A DNA stretch of 46,337 nt from Rothia sp. (in: high G+C Gram-positive bacteria) (GTDB lineage: Bacteria > Actinomycetota > Actinomycetes > Actinomycetales > Micrococcaceae): the NCBI GenBank assembly GCA_030529845.1, contig JAUMWB010000006.1, positions 1 through 46,337 of the forward strand, read 5' to 3'. This document shows positions 34,307 through 41,390 of this stretch, one piece after another. The number at the start of each line of letters is the position of its first letter. Position 1 is the first letter of the stretch. The notes under the pieces are model-generated. The model saw nothing but the letters and a program-made list of their open reading frames with translations, did not search any database and was not told the DNA's origin. A program made the translations under genes and the position numbers.

Positions 34307-34335
34307 AGTACAGCATCTACCTAGGTAGGTTTCAA
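34307..34335 (-). promoter_or_regulatory. padR promoter with palindromic operator in its spacer
   Basis: On the minus strand TTGAAA (34335-34330) and TGTACT (34312-34307) are 17 bp apart. The perfect palindrome CTACCTAGGTAG (34317-34328) fills the spacer, where a bound repressor would block polymerase. Autoregulation by PadR is inferred from this position. Confidence 0.6.
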
Positions 34336-34372
34336 GACTTTTGTCGATTATTACCGAATAACATCTACACAG

Positions 34373-34405
34373 AAGCCCCCGCACACAAGGTGCGGGGGCT
34401 TTTTG
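34373..34405. terminator. Terminator between ccsB and padR
   Basis: AAGCCCCCGCA pairs with TGCGGGGGCTT and has T runs on the plus-strand side. It lies 30 bp past the ccsB stop and upstream of the padR promoter. Confidence 0.85.
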
Positions 34406-34434
34406 AACCTGTGGAAAAGCGTCAGCGATAAATC

Positions 34435-35526
34435 CTACAGACCCGAGTAGGAGTGCAGACCCGAGAAGTAGACGTTGACCACGGTGAAGTTAAAGATGAT
34501 GCAGAGGTAACCTGCGATGGAGAGCCAGGCTGAAGGCGGGCCCGACCAGCCGCGGGTGGCACGAGCGTGTAGGTAGGCGGCGTAGACCACCCAGATGATG
34601 AAGGTCCAGACTTCCTTGGTGTCCCAGCCCCAGTAGCGGCCCCAGGCCTTTTCTGCCCAGATAGCACCGGCGCCCAGGGTGAAGGTCCACATGGCAAAGC
34701 CCACGGTGTTGAGGCGGAAGGAGAAGTTTTCCAGGGCGGTGGATGAGGGGATCAGACGCATGAAGCCCAGGCGCACCAGGGAGCTGTCGGTGCCCTCGAT
34801 AATCTGACGTTCGCGGGCGGTCTGCACCAGCTGCAGGATTGCCATGGCGAAGGTGATGGTGAAGATGGCGGAAGCCAGCACCGCGATGGATACGTGAATC
34901 ACTAGCCAGTAGGACTGGAGAGCGGGCACTAGCTGACCTACGGGGGTGGGGTAGGCGATGGTAGCTGCGGTCATCATGGTCAGGGCCAGGCCAGATACCA
35001 GGGTCCCCACAAAGCGCAGGTCGCGGAAGATCAGGAAGCCCAGGTAAACCACAACCACGAGCAGGGCGCCGGTGGTGCAGAATTCGTACATGTTGCCCCA
35101 GGGCACTCGGTTAGCAGCAAAGGCGCGGGAGAGCACACCGGCTAGGTGAATGAGGCAGCCCAAGGCCAGAATGACCACACCGGCGCGGGCGGCAGGTCGG
35201 CGTTCGCCGCTACCGTAGCGCATCTCTGAGTCGGCGACGTGACCGGCGATCTTGGCGGCTGCTGATTTCTTGTAGCTCATGCCACGTTCGCCGGTGCCCT
35301 GTTCGGTGCCGCTAATGCGAGCTGAGCGGGCGTTTTTGATGCGGGCACCGGAACCCACGAGTTCCTTTTCAGCTTCGGGAGCCGTGGCAGCTTCAAGGCG
35401 CTTGGTGGTGCGGGAGTGGGCAGCGACGTCCCAGGCAAAGGCTACGAAGGCCACCATGTAGGTGATCGCCGCAAGGTACATAAAGAGTTCGCTCCAGCGG
35501 GCGAGCTCTATGTTGACTTCTGACAT
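34435..35526 (-). CDS. ccsB: Cytochrome c biogenesis protein CcsB (ResC-type)
   Basis: CcsB with ResB forms the System II complex that moves haem across the membrane and joins it to apocytochrome c. The 363-residue protein has about eight helices and the tryptophan-rich WWD motif WGRYWGWDTKEVWTFIIWVVYAAYLHARATRGW (around 300-332). Conserved histidines (for example in HVSIAVLASAIF) could ligate haem. Residues about 40-100 form an unusually long charged cytoplasmic insert after the first helix. It is the last gene of the redoxin-ccdA-resB-ccsB operon, 80 bp after resB. Confidence 0.94.
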   Translation of the reverse strand: MSEVNIELARWSELFMYLAAITYMVAFVAFAWDVAAHSRTTKRLEAATAPEAEKELVGSGARIKNARSARISGTEQGTGERGMSYKKSAAAKIAGHVADSEMRYGSGERRPAARAGVVILALGCLIHLAGVLSRAFAANRVPWGNMYEFCTTGALLVVVVYLGFLIFRDLRFVGTLVSGLALTMMTAATIAYPTPVGQLVPALQSYWLVIHVSIAVLASAIFTITFAMAILQLVQTARERQIIEGTDSSLVRLGFMRLIPSSTALENFSFRLNTVGFAMWTFTLGAGAIWAEKAWGRYWGWDTKEVWTFIIWVVYAAYLHARATRGWSGPPSAWLSIAGYLCIIFNFTVVNVYFSGLHSYSGL

Positions 35527-35606
35527 GGTGTTCTCACTTCACAGGTTGAGGTAGGGCGCGGACGCCGGTGCCCGGCCGGGTTGCCCCGGAGTAGGCGGTG
35601 GGTAGG

Positions 35607-37211
35607 TTAGGCTTCATCAAATTCTAGTCCCCATTGCTCGGCAAAGAGGTCGGTGAGTCTATCGGCTTCGGTTGCGAGTCTGGGGTCTTCGCCGCGGACC
35701 AGTAGGCCGTATTCGACGGTGAGCAGGCGGTGCGCGCCGGTGCCGCTTTCAGTGGCGCGCACCCAGACGCGGCGGCGGGCAACGAAGACGGAGAGCAGCA
35801 GACCACCGAAGAGCAGGGTGGCCGAGATTAGGGCGATAGGACGGCCGGGGTCTGAGCGAATTTCAATACCGGCGTAGCGCTTGACGCCCAAAAACTCGAT
35901 GGTTCCGTGGCCGCCTGGCAGGGTGGCGGTGTTGTTACTGGCATCGAGCACGATACCGTTGCCTGCTGCCATAGTGTTGAGTGGGGTGAGGCTATCGATG
36001 TCGAGTACGTAGACGTTCTGGGGTACACCGTTATCAAGCCCCAGGTCGCCCGCGTAGCTTTGGAGCACCAGCATGGGGTTGAGCAGGTCGGAGTCGATAG
36101 AGGTGGGAGCGCTACCGGTAGTGCGTTCGCCGGTAGGCAGGAACATGCCCACAAAACCCAGCTGATCGGGGCTGGCGTCCGGAACCTTCAGCACCACCGA
36201 TGAGAGGTAGCTGCGGCCAGAGGGCAGGCCTACCACGGGCCCCTCATAGGCAACAGAACCGTCGGTGTTGGTGATACGGACGATTGGTGAGTACCCGTTA
36301 CCCAGCAGGTAGATAGAGGTTCCCTCAAAGTAGATAGGCTCGTTGACCTTGAGGGTCTGTTCACGCTGCTCACCGTCTGCATTGGTGAGAGTGAAGTCAG
36401 CTTCGTAGTTGATATCTGACCCGTAGGTGGGTGAGCCTTCCTGGCGGTCGTACTCGACGGTGAGGTTCGTGAGGGTAGCTGAGTAGGGTGCTAACCAGTC
36501 GGGATTGTAGTTAGTGCCGGGGCTGAAAGAGTCATAGGAGACCAGGGAATTGACGAAGGTTTCGTCCTCTGTCACCACACGCTGGCCGCTGTAACCAAAG
36601 AGGGAGCCCACAGCCACAGCGATGAGCACCCCAATCATGGCCAGGTGGAAGAGAATATTGCCCAGTTCACGCAGATAGCCACGCTCGGCGGCCACATTGA
36701 CAACGCCCGGGGCTTCTTGGCGCACCTCGATGCGGTAGCGGCGCTTTTTCAGGACGGCAGCGGCGTCCTCGATAGCGCGGGCTGCGGTCAGCTCCCCCGC
36801 CCCAGCCTCAAGGGGAATGGTCAGGGTGCGGTGCTGGGGCAGGCGGGCAAAGTTCTTAGGGGTGCGGGCCGGAGCCGACCGCATGGCCCAATAGTGCTTG
36901 GCGGCGCGGGGAATCACGCAACCAATCAGGGAGATAAAGAGCAGGATGTAAATGGCGGCAAACCAGACCGATGAGAAGACGTCGAAGAGCTGGAGCTTAT
37001 CGGCAATCGGGCCCCAGGTGGGGTGAATTTCGATGTAGTCGGCAACGGCGGCCGGGTCCTGTATGCGCTGGGGGAAGACAGAGCCGGGTACCGCAGCAAC
37101 CGCCAGCATGAGCAGCAGGAAGAGGGCGGTGTTCATCTTGGTCAGCTGCGTCCAGGCCCAGCGGAGCATTTCCAGCGGGCCTAGGGCCGGGGCGTCCTGA
37201 TTCTCTGCCAT
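35607..37211 (-). CDS. resB: Cytochrome c biogenesis protein ResB
   Basis: ResB is the partner of CcsB in System II haem delivery. The 534-residue protein has the family layout: three N-terminal helices (the first is NTALFLLLMLAVAAVPGSVFPQR), a cytoplasmic segment, a further helix with the conserved HLAMIGVLIAVAVGSLFGYSG, a large outer domain (about 210-430) and a last helix (ALISATLLFGGLLLSVFVARRRVWVR). AAGGAAAAC precedes the ATG. It lies between ccdA (44 bp) and ccsB (80 bp), all on the minus strand. The spacer to ccsB holds a GCGGACGC word. Confidence 0.93.
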   Translation of the reverse strand: MAENQDAPALGPLEMLRWAWTQLTKMNTALFLLLMLAVAAVPGSVFPQRIQDPAAVADYIEIHPTWGPIADKLQLFDVFSSVWFAAIYILLFISLIGCVIPRAAKHYWAMRSAPARTPKNFARLPQHRTLTIPLEAGAGELTAARAIEDAAAVLKKRRYRIEVRQEAPGVVNVAAERGYLRELGNILFHLAMIGVLIAVAVGSLFGYSGQRVVTEDETFVNSLVSYDSFSPGTNYNPDWLAPYSATLTNLTVEYDRQEGSPTYGSDINYEADFTLTNADGEQREQTLKVNEPIYFEGTSIYLLGNGYSPIVRITNTDGSVAYEGPVVGLPSGRSYLSSVVLKVPDASPDQLGFVGMFLPTGERTTGSAPTSIDSDLLNPMLVLQSYAGDLGLDNGVPQNVYVLDIDSLTPLNTMAAGNGIVLDASNNTATLPGGHGTIEFLGVKRYAGIEIRSDPGRPIALISATLLFGGLLLSVFVARRRVWVRATESGTGAHRLLTVEYGLLVRGEDPRLATEADRLTDLFAEQWGLEFDEA

Positions 37212-37255
37212 GTTTTCCTTGCTGTTTTCGGTTCAGTGCGTATGTGTGTGGTGTG

Positions 37256-38008
37256 TTAGATGGGAAGTTCGTAGACCGGCATGGCGGCCTGGAACCAGGA
37301 CATCATCTGGGTCCAGACACCGGTGGCCAGCAGCAGCCCGATGACTATCAGCATGATGCCGCCCAGCCGCTGAAGAAGTAGCCTGTGACGGCGCGCCCAG
37401 CCCATGGTGTTCACTCCACGGGCTACGCCCAGAGCTACCAGGAGGAAGGGGATGCCCAGCCCTAGGCAGTAGGCCAAGGTCAGTAGGATGGCCTTACTGT
37501 TATCGGAGCCGCCGGTATAGACCAGGGTCTGTACGGCTGCAAAGGTGGGCCCGATGCAGGGGGCCCAGCCCAGGCCAAAGGTGATACCCAGAATGGGGGC
37601 GCCCCAGAGACCGGCCGGAGGCTTGGCCTCAATTTTGCGATCGCGTTGGAAGAAATCAAAGCGACCCATGAAGACCAGACCCATGAGAATTACTAGCAGA
37701 CCCAGCACCAGGTCTACCCAGCCCTGGCCGCGGAGCCAGGGGGCGGCTCCCAGCTGGGCCAGCACCACCGACATGAGAACAAAAATAAAGGAGAAGCCCA
37801 GCACAAAGAGGCCGATGCCGGCCACCATGCGCAGGTTGCGGCGGCGGGGGCTCATCTCCCCGCCCGATAGGCCCGTCACGTAACCCAAGTAGCCGGGCAC
37901 GAGCGGTAGCACGCAGGGAGAGGCAAAGGAGACTAGGCCCGCCAGTGCCGCAAGGGGCAAGGCGAGCCAGAGGGAGCCGTCAAGAACGATTTGGCCGAGA
38001 CTAGGCAC
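37256..38008 (-). CDS. ccdA: Thiol-disulphide transporter CcdA
   Basis: CcdA carries reducing power from cytoplasmic thioredoxin across the membrane to keep apocytochrome haem-binding cysteines reduced. The 250-residue protein has six helices and the paired Cys-Pro motifs SFASPCVLPLVPGYLGYVTGLSGG and FGLGWAPCIGPTFAAVQTL, whose cysteines form the redox pair. I choose GTG 38008, which overlaps the end of the redoxin gene by eight bases; a TTG at 38023 in the same frame is possible. The overlap suggests translational coupling with the redoxin it would reduce. Confidence 0.94.
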   Translation of the reverse strand: MPSLGQIVLDGSLWLALPLAALAGLVSFASPCVLPLVPGYLGYVTGLSGGEMSPRRRNLRMVAGIGLFVLGFSFIFVLMSVVLAQLGAAPWLRGQGWVDLVLGLLVILMGLVFMGRFDFFQRDRKIEAKPPAGLWGAPILGITFGLGWAPCIGPTFAAVQTLVYTGGSDNSKAILLTLAYCLGLGIPFLLVALGVARGVNTMGWARRHRLLLQRLGGIMLIVIGLLLATGVWTQMMSWFQAAMPVYELPI

Positions 38009-38609
38009 TGACCTGGTCTTCAAGCAGGGTATTCAGCACAGACTTATCAATCTGCCCCAGGATGCGGGCAGCGACGCGCCCCTCAGCATCAAGGACGACG
38101 GTGGTCGGCACGGCCTGGGCCGGCACGTACTTACTCATGGCAAGGAGTACCTTGCCGGTCACGTCCCGGAAGGAAGGGTAGGGCACCTCAAAGTTCTTTT
38201 CGAAGGCCTCAGCGGTACCCTTTTCATCGCGGACGTTGGCCCCGTAAAAGGCCACCTTCTCGCCGAAGCTTGCGTGCAGTTCATTGAGCCAGGGAGCTTC
38301 AGCACGGCAGGGGGCACAGCCGGCGTACCAAAAGTTGAGCAGCACGGGCTTACCGCGCAGGTCCGCGGCTGAGACAACGGTGCCGTCAAAGAGCTCACTT
38401 TCAAATTCAACGGGTTCGCCGCGCTCACCGGCGGCGTATTCAGTGACGCTGCCGTCACCGGCAATGTAGCCCTTGGAGTCACCGGCATCTGCCTGGGCCG
38501 CCAGTGAATCCTGGCTTGAGGAACAGGCCGAGAGCAGACCAACAGTTCCCAGAGCGGCGATGCTCAGGGCCTGCTTGCGGCTCACACGGGTGGGGAAAGA
38601 AGTAGACAT
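38001..38609 (-). CDS. TlpA/ResA-like lipoprotein thioredoxin
   Basis: The 202-residue protein begins with a signal peptide ending in the lipobox LLSACS, so it should be a membrane-anchored lipoprotein on the outer face. The thioredoxin fold contains the active site WYAGCAPCRAEAPW (CxPC) and AVPTTVVLDAEGRV with the cis-proline. In System II this protein reduces the CXXCH cysteines of apocytochrome c using electrons from CcdA. It is the first gene of the four-gene cytochrome c maturation operon and overlaps ccdA. Confidence 0.93.
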   Translation of the reverse strand: MSTSFPTRVSRKQALSIAALGTVGLLSACSSSQDSLAAQADAGDSKGYIAGDGSVTEYAAGERGEPVEFESELFDGTVVSAADLRGKPVLLNFWYAGCAPCRAEAPWLNELHASFGEKVAFYGANVRDEKGTAEAFEKNFEVPYPSFRDVTGKVLLAMSKYVPAQAVPTTVVLDAEGRVAARILGQIDKSVLNTLLEDQVSA

Positions 38610-38658
38610 GAATTACAGGTCTTTCAGATCAGGTAGTGTGCGCTTGCAGTCGGTGCCA

Positions 38659-39345
38659 TTATGACCCCGGTAACTGAATAACACCTGAATAGAGCTCGGC
38701 AGCAGGCTCAACATAGGAGAGTTTTGGCTTGCCAGGAGCAAAAACATTGGGGAAGGTAAAACTTGTAATGGAAGCTAAATTGCACTGGCGACTGCGCGGA
38801 TCATGCGGTAGCACCCCACCCTCCACAGAGGTGCGAGCCATCCAGATGGGCAGCTGGTGCGAGACAATAATTGCCTCAGCGCCGTCCCCACCCTTTTCGT
38901 AGGCGGTGCGGGCGGCGTCCTTAATAGCCTCAGCCATGCGGGCCACCTGGTCACGGTAGGGTTCCCCCCAGGACGGACGCAGGGGGTTAAGCAGGTGCTT
39001 CCAGTGACGGGGATTCTTCAGTAGCTCGTCCTTGTTCACGTGCAGGCCCTCAAAGTAGTTACCGGCCTCAATCACGCGTTCATCGGGCTGGGCTCTTAGG
39101 CCCAGTAGCTCTTCAATGGGAGCAGCAGATTCGCGGGTGCGGGTGAGCGGGGAGCAAACCAGGTGCACGATGTTGGCGCCAGCGTCAGCACGGCGCTTGA
39201 ACTCTTCAGCTGAAAGGCGCACCATCTTCTGCCCGGTCTCAGACAGGTGGTAGTTGGGCAGGCGCCCATAGACGATACGGTCGGGGTTGTGTACCTCGCC
39301 GTGGCGCATCAGGTGAACGGTGACAGTTGCCGAAGAAGTGTTCAT
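38659..39345 (-). CDS. Histidine phosphatase family protein
   Basis: The 228-residue protein has the phosphoglycerate-mutase-type catalytic motif HLMRHGEVHNPDR near the N-terminus, where the His is phosphorylated. LVCSPLTRTRESA gives a second conserved Arg and IIVSHQLPIWM the second catalytic His. Such proteins range from mutases to sugar- or nucleotide-phosphatases. In actinobacterial genomes this kind of gene often lies next to the redoxin and ccdA genes, as here. The substrate cannot be read. It is upstream of the redoxin gene with a 49-bp gap and may be cotranscribed. Confidence 0.88.
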   Translation of the reverse strand: MNTSSATVTVHLMRHGEVHNPDRIVYGRLPNYHLSETGQKMVRLSAEEFKRRADAGANIVHLVCSPLTRTRESAAPIEELLGLRAQPDERVIEAGNYFEGLHVNKDELLKNPRHWKHLLNPLRPSWGEPYRDQVARMAEAIKDAARTAYEKGGDGAEAIIVSHQLPIWMARTSVEGGVLPHDPRSRQCNLASITSFTFPNVFAPGKPKLSYVEPAAELYSGVIQLPGS

Positions 39346-39400
39346 ACCTCTAGTCTCTCAAACCTAGTCAGTAAGCGCTAACCAGCCTGCCGTATCTCTT

Positions 39401-39655
39401 TTATTCAGCTAGTTTCTTCTCAAGAATCTTGGCCAGACGTTTGGCGTTGACCTGCCAGAAGTCTTTGACCTCACCGTCCACCCGCAGAACCGGAATTTCG
39501 GTGCGGTGGCGATCAAGCAGGTCGGGGTGCTCTTCAACATTGATTTCTGTGTAGGTCAGCCCATAGCGTGCAGCGACCTGACCGGTGGTTTCACGAGCTG
39601 CCTCGCAGAGGTGGCAGCCGGGTTTGGTCAGCAGTTCAATCAGTGGTGTAGCCAT
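39401..39655 (-). CDS. Glutaredoxin-like thiol protein
   Basis: The protein is 84 residues with the thioredoxin-like motif LLTKPGCHLCEAARETTGQVAARYGL (CHLC active site), then the EIPVLRVDGEV stretch with the cis-proline. This is the short glutaredoxin-family type found near cytochrome c and histidine-phosphatase genes in actinobacteria. It is cytoplasmic and likely reduces disulphides; its partner is unknown. The ATG at 39655 follows a TAGAGT box by six bases, which suggests a leaderless message; a GTG directly before it is an alternative. Confidence 0.87.
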   Translation of the reverse strand: MATPLIELLTKPGCHLCEAARETTGQVAARYGLTYTEINVEEHPDLLDRHRTEIPVLRVDGEVKDFWQVNAKRLAKILEKKLAE

Positions 39656-39667
39656 CACACCACTCTA
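39656..39667 (-). promoter_or_regulatory. Leaderless -10 box of the glutaredoxin-like gene
   Basis: On the minus strand TAGAGT (39667-39662) plus GGTGTG leads directly to the ATG. Confidence 0.5.
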
Positions 39668-39728
39668 ACCTGCCCCTCCCCTAGCAGGCGAGCGGGAGCG
39701 TCCGCGCCCAAGGTACCGGCAATACAGC

Positions 39729-39762
39729 GCGAGCCCCGCACCGATACAGGTGCGGGGCTCGC
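39729..39762 (-). terminator. Terminator after the bS22 gene
   Basis: Perfect 14-bp arms (GCGAGCCCCGCACC and complement) with a 6-base loop lie 10 bp after the bS22 stop. Confidence 0.85.
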
Positions 39763-39772
39763 GGTGAAGAAT

Positions 39773-39871
39773 TTACTTCTTGTTGCGGCGCTGGTGGCGA
39801 GTCTTGCGGAGAAGCTTGCGGTGCTTCTTCTTAGACATACGCTTGCGGCGCTTCTTGATAACTGAACCCAT
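39773..39871 (-). CDS. Small ribosomal protein bS22 (AURKAIP1/COX24 domain)
   Basis: The 32-residue, extremely basic protein starts [19 protein letters not shown] and ends HQRRNKK. This is the actinobacterial 30S protein bS22, first seen in mycobacterial ribosome structures and related to the mitochondrial AURKAIP1/COX24 domain. I start at ATG 39871, which has GAGGTG six bases upstream; the frame opens 126 bp earlier with unrelated residues. It is alone on its transcript, with a strong terminator directly after it. Confidence 0.93.
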   Translation of the reverse strand: MGSVIKKRRKRMSKKKHRKLLRKTRHQRRNKK

Positions 39872-39957
39872 TGGATTCACCTCACTTATTAAATAGTGGT
39901 CGATACCCGGCCGACAGCAATCGCCCGAGGGCGGTAGGTCGGTAGCTATCCGGGCGC

Positions 39958-39969
39958 TATACCGGTATA
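39958..39969. promoter_or_regulatory. Palindrome upstream of bS22
   Basis: TATACCGGTATA is a perfect 12-bp palindrome 87 bp before the bS22 start. It may be part of a promoter (TATA-rich) or an operator. Confidence 0.3.
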
Positions 39970-40107
39970 AACGCTCCAAAGCACGCATAAAGGGCATAGC
40001 AATACCCTCGGCGTGAAAAAACGCTCTCTCCCAAGCCTACAGGGTAAGAGGACTTTTCGCTCCCTGTTCACCGGCAAGTGAGAGCATTTTCTCGTTTTAT
40101 CTACCGT

Positions 40108-41340
40108 CTAGCGGTTGCTGGTGGCGTATTCATACCCCTCGCGCAGGTCCGTTTCTTTCTCTTCAGCTGCCGGCTCGGGCTCTGCCCCCTGCGCTAGCTG
40201 CTCATCCTCGGCCTCCCTAGCACCGGGGGCAGGTACCGGGGTGATCTTGCGGAATCCAAAGTAAGCGGCCAGGTCAAAGCGCTTTTTAGCGGGTCGTGCC
40301 GCTTCTTCATCAGAGGCTACCACTTCGACCGGATGCCCTGATTTCCCTTCGCCGGTCGGCTGAGGCAGGAGCCCTTCTAAGGGCTGGGCGGGGGCTTCCA
40401 GCCCGGGAGGTAGCTCCCTTACTTCAGGGCTCGGTGCAGAACTAGTTGCGCGGACGACCGGGCTCACGGTACCGCGCCTACGGCGGGTTGCGCTCCCGGT
40501 GGGGGTGGCAGCTTCGATGGGTTGAATGGTGGCAAGGGCTTCGAAGAGCTCAGGTTCGATAGGGCCGCCCCATTCCTCTGGAACCAGTTCCTGGGTTTCC
40601 ACCTCCACAGGCTCAAGGTTCACCGCAGGAGTCTCTTGCTTCGCGGAATCCATATCAATTGAGTACCCGGCTTCAGCAAAACGCTGCTGCAGGTTAGCTT
40701 TAAGCAGGGTCTGGGCCAGAGCTGCATCGCCCGAGCGAGCCGCATCGACGATGGCCCTGTACTCCATCCGCAGACGCGAGGCGGTCGCACTCCACAGGGG
40801 CACCTGACTGACCAGCTCAAAGCGGGCCTCGATCATGGCATCTCGTAGGGTAGCCAGTAGGGCGGAGGTCAGAACATTGCCCGAGAGCCGCCCTAGCTGG
40901 ATGTGGAAGTCTGCTTCCAGGTCATGGAAGTCGCTGAGACTAGTGGCAGTATCCTGCATAGCCTCAAGGATGCGGTCCAGCTCTTCAAAGGCCGACTGGT
41001 CGTAGCTGGGGCCAGCAAGAGCGTGGTTTTCTAGGAGCAGGCAGGTGGCCAGTAAATCCTGACGAGGGGACCGAGAACTAGCCAGGTAGAGGCTAACCGC
41101 CGGCCCTGCAGAGGCCGCAGGCTCCCGAACCAGCTGGGCGATAATGCTCTTCTTCCGCCCCTCGTAGAGCCTGAGAACCCCAATTTCTTCGCAGTGCTTG
41201 AGGCTCTCTCGCATGTGATTCTGACTGATACCCACCTCGCGGGCCAGCACCCTGTCATCGGGCAGGTTATCGCCCAGGTGCAGGGTCTGGTTAATCAGTT
41301 CGTTCTCGATCCAGTCGAGAAGCTGCTGATGGTGTGCCAT
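40108..41340 (-). CDS. GntR/FadR-type regulator with FCD domain and long low-complexity tail
   Basis: The protein is 410 residues, well above the usual 220-250. Residues 1-70 are a winged helix (LPDDRVLAREVGISQNHMRESLKHCEEIGVLRLYEGRKKSII). Residues about 85-225 are the helical FCD ligand-binding domain (DFHDLEADFHIQLGRLSGN and later YRAIVDAARSGDAALAQTLLKANLQQRF). The last 170 residues are Pro/Glu/Ala-rich, with a Lys/Phe/Arg-rich patch (KKRFDLAAYFGFRKI) near 365. Such regulators usually sense organic acids; the ligand and targets here are unknown. It lies 50 bp downstream of the ArsR-type gene in the same direction. Confidence 0.83.
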   Translation of the reverse strand: MAHHQQLLDWIENELINQTLHLGDNLPDDRVLAREVGISQNHMRESLKHCEEIGVLRLYEGRKKSIIAQLVREPAASAGPAVSLYLASSRSPRQDLLATCLLLENHALAGPSYDQSAFEELDRILEAMQDTATSLSDFHDLEADFHIQLGRLSGNVLTSALLATLRDAMIEARFELVSQVPLWSATASRLRMEYRAIVDAARSGDAALAQTLLKANLQQRFAEAGYSIDMDSAKQETPAVNLEPVEVETQELVPEEWGGPIEPELFEALATIQPIEAATPTGSATRRRRGTVSPVVRATSSAPSPEVRELPPGLEAPAQPLEGLLPQPTGEGKSGHPVEVVASDEEAARPAKKRFDLAAYFGFRKITPVPAPGAREAEDEQLAQGAEPEPAAEEKETDLREGYEYATSNR

Positions 41341-41390
41341 ACAGTCTTACAGTGTCCTTTGAAATAGCAGGGGGGTGAGAGGGAAGGAAT

